Below, piece after piece: positions 15,770-25,034 of a stretch of DNA of 32,512 bases. Source of the stretch: Candidatus Enterenecus merdae (GTDB taxonomy: Bacteria > Bacillota > Clostridia > Oscillospirales > Oscillospiraceae); NCBI GenBank assembly GCA_018716385.1, contig DVJZ01000022.1:1-32512 (forward strand). The letters run 5' to 3'. The position numbers and the translations under genes were made by a program. Positions within the stretch are counted from its first letter, which is position 1. Every line of letters starts with the position of its first letter. The notes under the pieces are model-generated. The model did not search any database. It had not been told where the DNA came from and saw nothing but the letters and a program-made list of their open reading frames with translations.

Positions 15770-16528
15770 ATGCTGGCGGAGGAGAGGATGGCGGCGGTGC
15801 TGGCGGTGGTGGAGCGGCAGGGGTCGGCCAGCGTGGCCCAGCTGTGCCAGGCCACCGGAGCCTCGGAGGCCACCATCCGGCGGGACCTGGCCCAGCTTCA
15901 CCAGCAGGGGCGGCTGAACAAGGTGCACGGCGGGGCGATGGCCCTGGGGGGCAACTTCTCCAGCGAAGAGCCCGACCTGACCACCAAGGCCCAGCTTCAT
16001 GTGGGGGAGAAGGATGCCATCGGGCGCTATGCGGCCACCCTGGTTCACGACGACGACTTCGTCTTTCTGGATGCGGGGACAACGGTGCTGGCCATGGCCA
16101 ACTACCTGGGCGCGTCCCAGGCCAGCTTCGTCACCACCAGCATCGCCTGCGCCAAGCGCCTGAGCGAGTTGGAACGCCGGGTGACGGTGGTAGGCGGCCA
16201 GCTCAAGCTGGGTACGCAGGCCATCATTGGGGCGGAGGCGCTGGCCTTTCTGGAGCGCTACCACTTCACCAAGGCCTTCTTAGGGGCCAACGGCATCGCG
16301 GTGCAAGAGGGGTGCACCACCCCCGACCCGGAGGAGGCGGCAGTCAAACGCAAGGCGGCCGACCAGGCATATATGGCCTATGTGCTGGCCGACGCCAGCA
16401 AGTTTGGCCAGGTGGCGGCGGTGTCCATCCGGCCGCTGGAAAAAACCTGCGTGATCACTGAGCGCCTGCCCGACGCGCGGTTTCGAGGCAAGGGAATCAT
16501 CAAGGAAGTGTGGGGGGAGCGGACATGA
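15770..16528 (+). CDS. fruR: DeoR-family repressor of the fructose operon
   Basis: A 252-aa sugar-phosphate-responsive regulator. The N-terminal DeoR helix-turn-helix spans about residues 21-56 (VAQLCQATGASEATIRRDL, then the KVHGGA wing), and the C-terminal sensor domain contains FLDAGTTVLAMA. ATG 15770 is preferred because family members begin ML-x-EER and a G-rich site lies about eight bases before it; GTG 15761 would add three residues. The stop overlaps the fruK start (ATGA). Fructose 1-phosphate is the usual inducer of FruR homologues, and the operon context supports this. The operator is the palindrome around the upstream promoter. Confidence 0.92.
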   Translation: MLAEERMAAVLAVVERQGSASVAQLCQATGASEATIRRDLAQLHQQGRLNKVHGGAMALGGNFSSEEPDLTTKAQLHVGEKDAIGRYAATLVHDDDFVFLDAGTTVLAMANYLGASQASFVTTSIACAKRLSELERRVTVVGGQLKLGTQAIIGAEALAFLERYHFTKAFLGANGIAVQEGCTTPDPEEAAVKRKAADQAYMAYVLADASKFGQVAAVSIRPLEKTCVITERLPDARFRGKGIIKEVWGERT

Positions 16529-17427
16529 TCTATACCGTCACCTTCAATCCCGCCATTGACTATGTGGTGTGGCTGGATCGGCTGGAGCCGGGGACCATCA
16601 ACCGGGTCCAGCAGGAACTGATCCAGTTTGGGGGCAAGGGGATCAATGTCTCCGTGGTGCTGGGCCGCCTGGGGGTGGAGAACCGGGCGCTGGGCTTTCT
16701 GGCCGGCTTCACCGGGCAGGCGGTGGAGCGGGGGCTGGCCGCGGAGGGGGTGCAGACCGACTTCATCCACTTGCCGGAGGGAGTCACTCGCATCAATGTG
16801 AAGGTCAAGGGCCGGGAGGAAACTGAACTCAACGGCCGGGGGCCGGACATCGGAGAGGCGGCGCTGGCGGAGCTGCTGGGCAAGCTGGATGAGCTGACCG
16901 ACGCGGATATCCTGGTGCTGGCCGGCTCCATCCCGGCTTCCCTCCCCGGGGATGTCTACGAGCAGATCCTCGCCCGCCTGGAGGGCCGGAATGTGCGGGT
17001 GGTGGTGGACGCGGAGGGGGAGCTGCTTTGCAGCGCTCTGGCCTACCGCCCCTTCCTCATCAAGCCCAACAGCCTGGAGCTGGGGGGAATCTTTGGCAAA
17101 ACGCTGCACACCCCAGAGGAGATCCGGACGTGTGCTGCGGCCTTGCAGGAGCGTGGCGCTCGGAACGTGCTGGTGTCCATGGCGGGGGACGGGGCCATTC
17201 TGCTGGATGAGCAGGGGGGATTCCACCAGCTGGCCGCCCCCAAGGGGACGGTGCGCAACTCCGTGGGCGCCGGGGACTCCATGGTGGCGGGCTTTCTGGC
17301 CGGCTGGCTGCGCACCGGCTCCTATGCCCAGGCCCTGCGGATGGGGACGGCCACAGGCAGCGCCACCGCCTTCTCAGACGGCCTGGCCACCCGGGAGCGG
17401 GTGGAGCAGTTGCTGGCGGAGCTTTGA
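16525..17427 (+). CDS. fruK: 1-phosphofructokinase
   Basis: A 300-aa PfkB/ribokinase-family enzyme that phosphorylates fructose 1-phosphate to fructose 1,6-bisphosphate with ATP. Family signatures are GGKGINVS (36-43) and NSVGAGDSMVAGF, with catalytic Asp251. The start MIYTVTFNPAIDY is typical of FruK and LacC. It overlaps the fruR stop by four bases, with GGGGGGAGC as ribosome site. Placement between fruR and fruA supports 1-phosphofructokinase rather than tagatose-6-phosphate kinase. Confidence 0.94.
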   Translation: MIYTVTFNPAIDYVVWLDRLEPGTINRVQQELIQFGGKGINVSVVLGRLGVENRALGFLAGFTGQAVERGLAAEGVQTDFIHLPEGVTRINVKVKGREETELNGRGPDIGEAALAELLGKLDELTDADILVLAGSIPASLPGDVYEQILARLEGRNVRVVVDAEGELLCSALAYRPFLIKPNSLELGGIFGKTLHTPEEIRTCAAALQERGARNVLVSMAGDGAILLDEQGGFHQLAAPKGTVRNSVGAGDSMVAGFLAGWLRTGSYAQALRMGTATGSATAFSDGLATRERVEQLLAEL

Positions 17428-17496
17428 GAGATGGCAGACCGGGACGCCCCGGCGGGGGCTCCGGTATTCCAAAAACAGACGGAAAGGATGAAGACG

Positions 17497-19422
17497 ATGC
17501 GTATCACAGACCTTTTGCGGGCAGAGGGCATTCAGCTGCGCTCCGCCGTTGTTGACCAAAAGCAGGCCATCGATCTGCTGGTGGGATTGCAAGAGCAGTC
17601 GGGTAACCTGACCGACCGGGAGGGGTACAAGAAGGACATCCTGGCCCGGGAGGCCCAGGGCAGCACCGCCATCGGCAACGGCATCGCCGTACCCCACGCC
17701 AAGAGCGGGGCGGTGCGCCGGCCAGGGCTGGCGGCCATCACCGTACCGGGCGGGGTGGATTACAACGCCCCCGACGGCCAGCCCGCCAAGCTCCTATTCA
17801 TGATCGCTGCCCCAAAGGACGGGGGGGACGCCCACCTGGAGATCCTCTCCCGGATGATGGTGATGCTCATGGACGAGGGATTTTGCAAGTCGCTGTTGGA
17901 GGCTCAGAACGCCCAGGATTTCCTGGCCTGCATCGACCGGCAGGAGCGGGAGAAGTACCCGGAGGACGGCCAGCCTGCCGCGCCTGAGCCCCAGCAGACG
18001 CAGGCCAATGGTTACCGCATCCTGGCGGTGACGGCCTGCCCCACCGGCATCGCCCATACCTATATGGCGGCCGAGGCCCTGGAGCAGAAGGGACGGGAGC
18101 TGGGCATCCCCGTCAAGGCGGAGACCCAGGGCTCCGGAGGGGCGAAGAACGTGCTGACCCGGGCGGAGATCGCCGGGGCGCAGGCCATCATCATCGCCGC
18201 GGACAAGGAGGTGGACCTGGCCCGGTTTGAGGGAAAGCCCGTGCTGCGGGTGCCGGTGTCCGACGGGATCCACCGCCCGGAGGAGCTGATCCGCTCCGCC
18301 CCTGATGCCCCGGTCTATCACCATACCGGGCAGGCGCCGGAGCAGGAGGAGGGGGAGAGCGTTGGCCGGCGCATCTACAAGCAGCTGATGAACGGCGTCA
18401 GCCATATGCTGCCCTTCGTCATCGGCGGCGGCATCCTCATCGCCCTGGCCTTCCTGCTGGACGACGCGTCCATCAACTACGCCAACTTCGGCACCAACAC
18501 CCCCGTGGCCGCCTGGTTCCGGAACATCGGCAACGCAGCCTTCAACGTGATGCTGCCCATCCTGGCCGGCTATATCGCCATGGCCATCGCCGACCGCCCG
18601 GGTCTGATGGTGGGCTTTGTGGGTGGCGCGCTGGCGGTGTCCGGCGCCACCTTCGCCGCCCCGGCAGGGGACTCGGGGTCAGTGTCCGGCTTCCTGGGCG
18701 CGCTCATCGCGGGCTTTGTAGCCGGTTACCTGATGCTGGGCCTGCGGGCGCTGTGCGACAAGCTGCCCCGGGCGCTGGAGGGGATCAAGCCGGTGCTGAT
18801 CTACCCGGTGGTGGGACTGCTGCTCATCGGGGTGTTCATGTGCGTGATCAATCCCTTCGTGGGGATGCTCAACAGCGCGCTGTACTCCGGCCTGTCCGCC
18901 ATGGGCAGCGGCAGCAAGGTGCTGCTGGGCTTTGTGGTGGCGGCCATGATGGCCATCGACATGGGCGGGCCGTTCAATAAGGCAGCCTATCTGTTTGGCA
19001 CCTCCACCCTGGCGACGGCGGACATCGCTGCGGGAGGTTCGGACGTGATGGCGGCGGTGATGATCGGCGGCATGGTGCCTCCCATCGCCATCGCCCTGGC
19101 CACCACCTTCTTCCGGAACCGTTTTACCCAGGAGGAGCGCAAGTCCGGCCCGGTCAACTACGTCATGGGCCTGTGCTTCATCACCGAAGGGGCCATCCCC
19201 TTCGCCGCGGCGGACCCCTGGCGGGTGATCCTGTCCTGCGCCCTGGGCTCCGGCGTGGCCGGCGCACTGTCCATGCTCTTTGGGTGCGCCTCTCCCGCCC
19301 CCCATGGCGGCCTGTTCGTCTTCCCGGTGATGCACAATGTGCTGGGCTATCTGGCTGCCCTGGTCATCGGCTCGGTGGTGGGGATGATTCTGCTGGCGGC
19401 GCTGAAAAAGCGCAAGAGCTGA
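17497..19422 (+). CDS. fruA: Fructose PTS enzyme IIABC
   Basis: A 641-aa membrane permease and phosphotransferase that imports fructose as fructose 1-phosphate. The order is A-B-C. The IIA domain has phospho-site His67 (GIAVPHAKSG). The IIB domain has Cys181 (TACPTGIAHTYMAAEAL). The hydrophobic IIC domain runs from about residue 300 to the end, with FVIGGGILIALAFLL and several glycine-rich helices. ATG 17497 is chosen because GGAAAGG precedes it by nine bases and IIA domains commonly start MRITDLL; ATG 17488 and 17431 are in frame but poorly placed. Phosphate arrives from HPr, encoded next. Confidence 0.95.
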   Translation: MRITDLLRAEGIQLRSAVVDQKQAIDLLVGLQEQSGNLTDREGYKKDILAREAQGSTAIGNGIAVPHAKSGAVRRPGLAAITVPGGVDYNAPDGQPAKLLFMIAAPKDGGDAHLEILSRMMVMLMDEGFCKSLLEAQNAQDFLACIDRQEREKYPEDGQPAAPEPQQTQANGYRILAVTACPTGIAHTYMAAEALEQKGRELGIPVKAETQGSGGAKNVLTRAEIAGAQAIIIAADKEVDLARFEGKPVLRVPVSDGIHRPEELIRSAPDAPVYHHTGQAPEQEEGESVGRRIYKQLMNGVSHMLPFVIGGGILIALAFLLDDASINYANFGTNTPVAAWFRNIGNAAFNVMLPILAGYIAMAIADRPGLMVGFVGGALAVSGATFAAPAGDSGSVSGFLGALIAGFVAGYLMLGLRALCDKLPRALEGIKPVLIYPVVGLLLIGVFMCVINPFVGMLNSALYSGLSAMGSGSKVLLGFVVAAMMAIDMGGPFNKAAYLFGTSTLATADIAAGGSDVMAAVMIGGMVPPIAIALATTFFRNRFTQEERKSGPVNYVMGLCFITEGAIPFAAADPWRVILSCALGSGVAGALSMLFGCASPAPHGGLFVFPVMHNVLGYLAALVIGSVVGMILLAALKKRKS

Positions 19423-19470
19423 GCGCCCCACCGGGCAGATTAAGACTGACTGCGAAAGGAAGCGTTGGAA

Positions 19471-19734
19471 ATGGTAAGCGCAAAGACCAAGATCGTCAAC
19501 CCCATGGGGATGCATATGCGCCCCGCCCAGCTCTTTGTGAAGGCGGTGACCCCCTTTCCCTGCCATGTGACCCTGGTGTGCAACGGCAAGGAGATCAACG
19601 GCAAGAGCATCATGAACCTGATGGCCGCCTGCATCAAGCAGGGGATGGAGCTGGAGATCCGCTGCGACGGCGAGGGGGAGGCCGAGTGCCTCCAGGCCGC
19701 GGTGGAGCTGGTGGACGCAGGGCTGGGCGAGTGA
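19471..19734 (+). CDS. ptsH: Phosphocarrier protein HPr
   Basis: An 87-aa cytoplasmic PTS carrier. His15 (GMHMRPA) takes phosphate from enzyme I and passes it to IIA. Ser46 (NGKSIMNL) is the regulatory site that HPr kinase phosphorylates in Firmicutes for catabolite control. The length matches the family. AAAGGA lies ten bases before ATG 19471; an in-frame TTG six bases earlier is less likely. Because ptsH sits within the fructose operon it could be a fructose-induced copy rather than the only HPr of the cell. Confidence 0.95.
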   Translation: MVSAKTKIVNPMGMHMRPAQLFVKAVTPFPCHVTLVCNGKEINGKSIMNLMAACIKQGMELEIRCDGEGEAECLQAAVELVDAGLGE

Positions 19735-19768
19735 GGCGGCGGACGCCGGGAAAGGACGGAACGGGAGC

Positions 19769-21478
19769 ATGAAGCTGCACGGGATCGGCGCCTCCCACGG
19801 CATCGGGATCGGGACCGTGGTGCGGGTGCGCACGGGGGAGTTGGATTACAGCGCGGTGCCCTACGCCGGGGCGTCCCGGGAGAAGGAGCGCCTGCGCCAG
19901 GCCATGGAGACCTTTGCCGCCCGCACCCAGGCTATGGCCGACCGGGTCAGGGCCCAGGTGGGGGAGAAGGAGGGGGAGATCCTCAGCGGACAGATCACCA
20001 TGCTGGAGGACCCCTATCTGGTGGAGCAGATGGAGCAGGCCGTGGACGAGGGGAAGTGCGCGGAGGCCGCCCTGGACATGGTGTGCCAGAGCTTCATGGA
20101 GCTGTTTGCCGGCGCTGAGGATGAGCTGATGCGCCAGCGGGCGGCCGACGTGGGGGACATCCGGGCCCGGATGCTGGCCATCCTGCTGGGGGTGGAGGGG
20201 ACGGATCTATCCGACCTGCCCCCGGGCACCGTGCTGGCCGCCCATGACCTGACCCCCTCCATGACCGTGGGGCTGGACCGGGAGCACGTGGCGGGCATCC
20301 TCACCGAGACGGGGGGCAGCACCAGCCACTCGGCCATCCTGGCCCGGGCGCTGGAGGTGCCGGCGGTGCTCAGCGTACCCGACGCGCTGGAGCTGGCCCA
20401 GGACGGGATGACCGCCGTGGTGGACGGCGGGGAGGGGGTGGCCGTACTCTCCCCAGAGCCGGACCAGCTGGCCGACTACCAGGCCCGGCGGGATCAATGG
20501 CTGGCCCAACGGGAGCAGCTGCAGGCCTATCGGGACCAGCCCACCCGCACCGCCGACGGCCGTCAGGTAGCCCTGTACGCCAACATCGGCGGGGTGGCCG
20601 ACGCCAAGGCAGCCCTGGAGGCCGGGGCGGAGGGCATCGGGCTGTTTCGCACGGAGTTTCTGTTCATGGACCGGGCCGCCCTGCCCGGGGAGGAGGAGCA
20701 GTACGAGGCCTACCGCCAGGTGGCCCAGCTGATGGCGGGCAGGGAGGTCATCATCCGCACCCTGGACGTGGGCGGGGACAAGGACATCGCCTACCTGGGC
20801 ATGGAGCGGGAGGAGAACCCCTTCTTGGGCCACCGGGCCATTCGCTACTGCCTGGACAACCCGGAGACGTTCAAGGTCCAGCTCCGGGCCTTGCTGCGGG
20901 CGGGGGCGGAGGGGGGCAATGTGAAGATCATGCTGCCCCTGGTCACCGGGGTGGAGGAAGTGCGGCGGGCCCGGGCGCTGCTGGAGCAGTGCAAGCAGGA
21001 GCTGGCCGGACAGGGGCTGGCCTATGACCAAGACATCTCCCTGGGGGTGATGATCGAGACCCCCGCCGCCGCCCTCACCGCCGACCTGCTGGCCCGGGAG
21101 GTGGATTTCTTCTCCATCGGCACCAACGATTTGACCCAGTACACCATGGCGGTGGACCGGGGCAACGCCCGGGTGGCCGGGCTGTACACGGTGTTCCACC
21201 CGGCGGTGCTGCGGGCCATCCGGCAGGTGATCGCCGCGGGCAAGGCCGCAGGCATCCCGGTGGGGATGTGCGGGGAGGCGGCGGCCGACCCCGCCCTGAT
21301 CCCGTTGCTGCTGGCCTTTGGGCTGGATGAGTTCAGCGTCAGCCCCGCCTCGGTGCTGACCGCCCGCCGGCACATCGCCCAGTGGGAGCAGGAGCAGGCT
21401 GACCGGCTGGCTCAGCAGGTGATGGAGCTGCCCACCGCCGCCCAAGTGGAGGAGCGGCTGAAAGGGCAGAGCCGGTGA
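19769..21478 (+). CDS. ptsI: PTS enzyme I (PEP-protein phosphotransferase)
   Basis: A 569-aa cytoplasmic enzyme that takes phosphate from phosphoenolpyruvate and hands it to HPr. The phosphorylated residue is His187 in TGGSTSHSAI. The PEP-binding TIM-barrel half contains GLFRTEFLFMDR, IRTLDVGGDKD, FSIGTNDLTQY and Cys501 in GMCGEAAADP. The length fits the family. It follows ptsH by 34 bases and is the last gene of the operon, so the cluster encodes every PTS component from PEP to fructose. Confidence 0.96.
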   Translation: MKLHGIGASHGIGIGTVVRVRTGELDYSAVPYAGASREKERLRQAMETFAARTQAMADRVRAQVGEKEGEILSGQITMLEDPYLVEQMEQAVDEGKCAEAALDMVCQSFMELFAGAEDELMRQRAADVGDIRARMLAILLGVEGTDLSDLPPGTVLAAHDLTPSMTVGLDREHVAGILTETGGSTSHSAILARALEVPAVLSVPDALELAQDGMTAVVDGGEGVAVLSPEPDQLADYQARRDQWLAQREQLQAYRDQPTRTADGRQVALYANIGGVADAKAALEAGAEGIGLFRTEFLFMDRAALPGEEEQYEAYRQVAQLMAGREVIIRTLDVGGDKDIAYLGMEREENPFLGHRAIRYCLDNPETFKVQLRALLRAGAEGGNVKIMLPLVTGVEEVRRARALLEQCKQELAGQGLAYDQDISLGVMIETPAAALTADLLAREVDFFSIGTNDLTQYTMAVDRGNARVAGLYTVFHPAVLRAIRQVIAAGKAAGIPVGMCGEAAADPALIPLLLAFGLDEFSVSPASVLTARRHIAQWEQEQADRLAQQVMELPTAAQVEERLKGQSR

Positions 21479-21498
21479 GGGACCTTACAGGGGACAAC

Positions 21499-21545
21499 GC
21501 GCCCCCGGCGCGGCGAATGCCGCAGCTGGGGGCGCTGCGCGCTGT
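21499..21545. terminator. Hairpin between convergent ptsI and LysR genes
   Basis: GCGCCCCC (21499-21506) pairs with 21528-21535, and an inner GCGGC/GCCGC (21510-21514 with 21519-21523) extends the stem. The T tract is weak (GTTTC), so it is a probable rather than certain shared terminator. Confidence 0.55.
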
Positions 21546-21546
21546 T

Positions 21547-22440
21547 TCAGGGGATAGGAGGGGCGTGCAGCTGCTCGGTGAGCAGGCGGAAAAAGGCCTG
21601 GGACACCTTGGAGCGCACCTGATACTTGGGCCAGACCAGGCTCATGCCGCACTCCAGGGTGGGGAATAAGGGTCGGAAGCACACCCCGCTGTCCTGCCCG
21701 GTGTTGATCAGGTGGTTTAGGGTGAGGGCGCAGCCCACGCCGGCCTGCACCATCAGCGCGGCGTTGTAGATCAGGTTATAGGTGGCCACCACCTGCAGCT
21801 GGGTAAAGTCATAGCCCAGCCATTGGGAAAAGTCGGAGATGGCGTGGGCCTGCCGGGACATCAGCAGGGGGACCTGGCGCAGATCGTCCGGGGTGATGTG
21901 GGCCTGCTGGGCCAGGGGGCTGGTTTTGGGCACCACCAGCCCCCAATGATTCTTTGCGGGCAGGCGCAGGCTGTCATATTTCCCGGGAATGACAGCGTCC
22001 AGCACCAGGCCGAAGTCCAGCAGGCCTTTGTCCATGCGCTCGAACAGATCGTCCGCATTGGCGCTGAACAGGTGGAAGCGGACCTGGGGATAGCGGGCCT
22101 GGAAGCGGCGCACCGCCTGGGCGATGAGGGCCATGCCGTCTGTCTCCCCGCCGCCGATGTATACGTCGCCGGTGGTGATGACCTCTGTCTCTCGCAGCTC
22201 TGATTGGGTCTTTTCCACCAGATCCAGGATCTCGCTGGCCCGTTTGCGCAGCAGGATGCCGTCCTCGGTCAGGGTGACGTGCCTGCTGCCCCGGAGAAAC
22301 AGAGGCTTGCCCACCTCCTCCTCCAGCGCCATCAGCTGCCGGGACAGGGTGGGCTGGGACAGGTGCAGGGCCTGGGCGGCCCGGGAGATGCTCTCCTCCC
22401 TGGCCACCGTCAAAAAATAACGCAGTACACGCAGCTCCAT
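21547..22440 (-). CDS. LysR-family transcriptional regulator
   Basis: A 297-aa regulator with an N-terminal winged helix (MELRVLRYFLTVAREESISR, then AQALHLSQPTLSRQL) and a substrate-binding domain from about residue 90. The ATG at 22440 is preceded by GGGAGGG and matches the family start exactly; the longer open frame upstream is non-coding. It is divergent from a polar amino-acid ABC transporter, the common arrangement of a LysR activator with its target. If that transporter moves cystine, the protein would be a functional analogue of CysB or AscR/YtlI, but no effector residues were identified. Confidence 0.93.
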   Translation of the reverse strand: MELRVLRYFLTVAREESISRAAQALHLSQPTLSRQLMALEEEVGKPLFLRGSRHVTLTEDGILLRKRASEILDLVEKTQSELRETEVITTGDVYIGGGETDGMALIAQAVRRFQARYPQVRFHLFSANADDLFERMDKGLLDFGLVLDAVIPGKYDSLRLPAKNHWGLVVPKTSPLAQQAHITPDDLRQVPLLMSRQAHAISDFSQWLGYDFTQLQVVATYNLIYNAALMVQAGVGCALTLNHLINTGQDSGVCFRPLFPTLECGMSLVWPKYQVRSKVSQAFFRLLTEQLHAPPIP

Positions 22441-22551
22441 GCCAGAACCCTCCCCGCTGCTGCTTTCTGGCCAACAGCATATCACCTGGGGCCCGAGGCT
22501 GTCAATCGCGGCTGGGGATTGAACGGAGAAATCTATGCCTTCTGAGCATAA

Positions 22552-22574
22552 AAATATATCCAATATAGGTATTT
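22552..22574. promoter_or_regulatory. Possible LysR binding site
   Basis: An AT-rich, imperfectly symmetric element (AAATATATCC, AATAT, AGGTATTT) sits just upstream of and against the -35 of the transporter promoter, in otherwise GC-rich DNA. LysR activators commonly bind dyads in this position. Confidence 0.4.
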
Positions 22575-22601
22575 GATATTTGACGGGACAGGGGCTATAA
22601 T
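22573..22601 (+). promoter_or_regulatory. Promoter of the first amino-acid ABC transporter
   Basis: TTGATA at 22573-22578 and a perfect TATAAT at 22596-22601 are 17 bases apart, about 60 bases before the permease start. A TTGACG closer to the -10 is only ten bases away and cannot serve as its -35. Confidence 0.75.
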
Positions 22602-22663
22602 GTGCAGCAGACGGAACGGACCGCCCCGGCTCTCTGAGGGCCAGGGCGGAGGAGGGGGGAGAC

Positions 22664-23344
22664 ATGATCAGCGAGCGACTACTGGGTATTTTGCTGGAGT
22701 CCTTCTGGCAGATCCTGCTGCCGGGGCTGGCGGTGACCATCCCCCTGACCGCGGTGTCCTTTTTCTTCGCCATGGTCATCGCGGTGCTCACCGCCATGGT
22801 GCAGTTTGCCAAGGTGCCTGTGCTGCGCCATGTGGCCCGGTTCTACATCTGGGTGGCCCGGGGCACCCCGCTGCTGGTGCAGCTGTTCGTGGTGTTCTAC
22901 GGCTTGCCCGACCTGGGCATCCTGCTGGAGCCCATCCCGGCAGCCATCATCGTCTTCTCCCTCAATGAGGGAGCCTACTGCGCTGAGACGGTGCGGGCCG
23001 CCCTGGAGGCAGTCCCCTCCGGACAGATGGAGGCGGGGCGGTGCGTGGGGATGAGTTATCTGCAAGTGATGCGGTGCGTGGTGCTGCCCCAGGCCATGCG
23101 CATTGCCTTTCCCTCCCTGTCCAACTCCCTGATCGCCATGGTGAAGGACACCTCGCTGGCCTCCAACATCACGGTGACGGAGATGTTCATGGAGACCAGG
23201 CGCATCGCCTCAGCCAATACGGAGTTTTTGGGGCTGTACATCGAGGTGGGGCTGATCTATCTGCTGTTCTGCACGGTGCTGACTAAGCTCCAGCGGGTGG
23301 TGGAGCGGCGGCTGGGCAGCTACGGCGGGCCGGTGGGGAGGTGA
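22664..23344 (+). CDS. Polar amino-acid ABC transporter permease
   Basis: A 226-aa inner-membrane permease of the His/Glu/Gln/Arg/cystine (PAAT) type. The first long hydrophobic stretch is about 15-48 and the last about 188-208. RGTPLLVQL (66-74) and the EAA loop (EAGRCVGMSY to VLPQA, 123-143), which contacts the ATPase, are present. GGGGGGAG precedes ATG. The ATPase and binding-protein genes follow with gaps of a few bases or overlap. A single permease gene implies a homodimer. Substrate is uncertain; cystine is a guess from the binding protein. Confidence 0.93.
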   Translation: MISERLLGILLESFWQILLPGLAVTIPLTAVSFFFAMVIAVLTAMVQFAKVPVLRHVARFYIWVARGTPLLVQLFVVFYGLPDLGILLEPIPAAIIVFSLNEGAYCAETVRAALEAVPSGQMEAGRCVGMSYLQVMRCVVLPQAMRIAFPSLSNSLIAMVKDTSLASNITVTEMFMETRRIASANTEFLGLYIEVGLIYLLFCTVLTKLQRVVERRLGSYGGPVGR

Positions 23345-23348
23345 GCGG

Positions 23349-24149
23349 ATGCTGGAAGTGCGCGGGCTGAGGAAGTCCTTTGACGGGCAGGAGGTGCTCC
23401 GGGGCATCGACCTGCGGGTGAACCGTGGGGACGTGGTGGCAATCCTGGGCAGCAGCGGCTCGGGCAAGACCACCCTGCTCCGGTGCCTGAACTTCCTGGA
23501 GCGCAGCGACGGGGGGGAGATGTGCTTTGACGGGACGTGGTTCCAGATGGCGCGCATGTCCAAGCAGGACATCGCCCGGCTGCGGGGCAAGACCGCCTTC
23601 GTCTTTCAGGACTACAACCTGTTCCGGAACAAGACCGCCCTGCAAAACGTCACCCTGGGGCTGACCGTGGCCCGGCGGACGCCCAAGCGGGAGGCCCAGG
23701 CGATTGGCCTGCAGCTGCTGGCCAAGGTGGGCCTGGCCGACCGGGCGGGGCACTATCCCAGCCAGCTGTCCGGCGGGCAGCAGCAGCGGGTGGCCATTGC
23801 CCGGGCGCTGGCCACCAATCCGGAGATCCTCTACTTTGACGAGCCCACCTCCGCCCTGGATCCCGAACGGACGGGGGAGGTACTGGCTGTAATGCGGGAG
23901 CTGGCGGAGGAGGGACGCACCATGCTGGTGGTCACCCACGAGCTGGGCTTTGCCCGGCAGGCGGCCAGCCAGGCGATCTTCCTGGAGGGCGGGGAGGTGG
24001 TGGAGGCCGGCCCGGCCCGGGCCTTCTTCGACCATCCCCAGCAGGCGCGCACCCAGGCGTTCCTGCGGGGCATCCAGCCGGTGGGACAGGCCGGGTCCCC
24101 GGCAGCAAGAGACAAAACGACCAATCATTCTTGGAGGGAAACGACATGA
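23349..24149 (+). CDS. Polar amino-acid ABC transporter ATP-binding protein
   Basis: A 266-aa ATPase that powers the adjoining permease. Walker A is GSSGSGKTT (Lys40), the Q-loop glutamine is in FVFQDYN, the signature is LSGGQQQR (140-147) and Walker B with catalytic Glu is ILYFDEP (Asp164, Glu165). It starts four bases after the permease stop and its stop overlaps the binding-protein start (ATGA), so the three genes are translationally coupled. Confidence 0.95.
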   Translation: MLEVRGLRKSFDGQEVLRGIDLRVNRGDVVAILGSSGSGKTTLLRCLNFLERSDGGEMCFDGTWFQMARMSKQDIARLRGKTAFVFQDYNLFRNKTALQNVTLGLTVARRTPKREAQAIGLQLLAKVGLADRAGHYPSQLSGGQQQRVAIARALATNPEILYFDEPTSALDPERTGEVLAVMRELAEEGRTMLVVTHELGFARQAASQAIFLEGGEVVEAGPARAFFDHPQQARTQAFLRGIQPVGQAGSPAARDKTTNHSWRETT

Positions 24150-24973
24150 AGTACGGGAGAAGTTTGAGAAGATGGACGGCCCTGGCCCTGGCGGCGGTAG
24201 GGGGCGCCCTGGCCCTGACCGGCTGCGCCGGCGGGGGGTCCGGAGGGCAGGCCGAAGGGGACCAGCTGGCCCGCATCCAGGCCAGCGGGGAGATCGTCAT
24301 CGCCCTGGAGGGCACCTGGGCCCCCTGGAGCTACCATGACGAGGACGATACGCTCACCGGATACGACGTGGAGGTGGGCCGGCTCATCGCCCAGGAGCTG
24401 GGGGTGGAGGCCACCTTTGTGGAGGGAGGCTGGGACGGCCTGATGGCCGGGCTGGACGCCGGGCGCTATGACGTGGTCATCAACGGCATGGGGGTCACCG
24501 AGGAGCGGGCGGAAAAGTATGACTTCTCCACCCCCTACGCCTACAACCGCACGGCGGTCATCGTCCGGGGGGATAACACGGACATCCAGTCCATGGAGGA
24601 CCTGGCCGGCAAGACCACGGCCAACACCCTGGCCAGCACCTACGCTATCCTGGCCGAGTCCTATGGGGCCACCAACACCGGTGTGGACGACCTGCTGCAG
24701 ACCATCGAGCTGCTGGAGGCCGGACGCATCGACGCCACCCTGAACGCGGAGGGCACCTTTGCCTTCTACATGAGCCAGCACCCCCAGGCCAATCTGAAGA
24801 TTGCCGCCTATGCCGATCAGAGCGAGCAGATCGCCATCCCCTTCCGCAAGGGGGAGGACTCGGCCAGCCTGCGCCAGGCGGTGGATCAGATCTTGGAGGC
24901 GCTGAGCCAGTCCGGACAGCTGTCCGAGTTGTCCCAACAGTTCTTCGGCATCGACATCTCCCAGGCCCCGTAA
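24146..24973 (+). CDS. Amino-acid ABC transporter substrate-binding lipoprotein
   Basis: A 275-aa extracellular binding protein held by a lipid on Cys27 (lipobox LTGC). It belongs to solute-binding family 3: EGTWAPWSY, LTGYDVEVGRLIAQELG, WDGLMAGLDAGRYDVVING and RAEKYDFSTPY resemble cystine-binding proteins such as FliY/TcyJ and TcyA. GGAGGG lies seven bases before ATG 24146; an upstream TTG is in frame but unlikely. Cystine or a related polar amino acid is the best guess; glutamine or arginine cannot be excluded. Confidence 0.93.
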   Translation: MKYGRSLRRWTALALAAVGGALALTGCAGGGSGGQAEGDQLARIQASGEIVIALEGTWAPWSYHDEDDTLTGYDVEVGRLIAQELGVEATFVEGGWDGLMAGLDAGRYDVVINGMGVTEERAEKYDFSTPYAYNRTAVIVRGDNTDIQSMEDLAGKTTANTLASTYAILAESYGATNTGVDDLLQTIELLEAGRIDATLNAEGTFAFYMSQHPQANLKIAAYADQSEQIAIPFRKGEDSASLRQAVDQILEALSQSGQLSELSQQFFGIDISQAP

Positions 24974-25034
24974 GGATCCGGGGGCACAATGTGGGACAGC
25001 GGCGCCGGTTTGGCGGGAGAAAGGCGGGAGCGCA

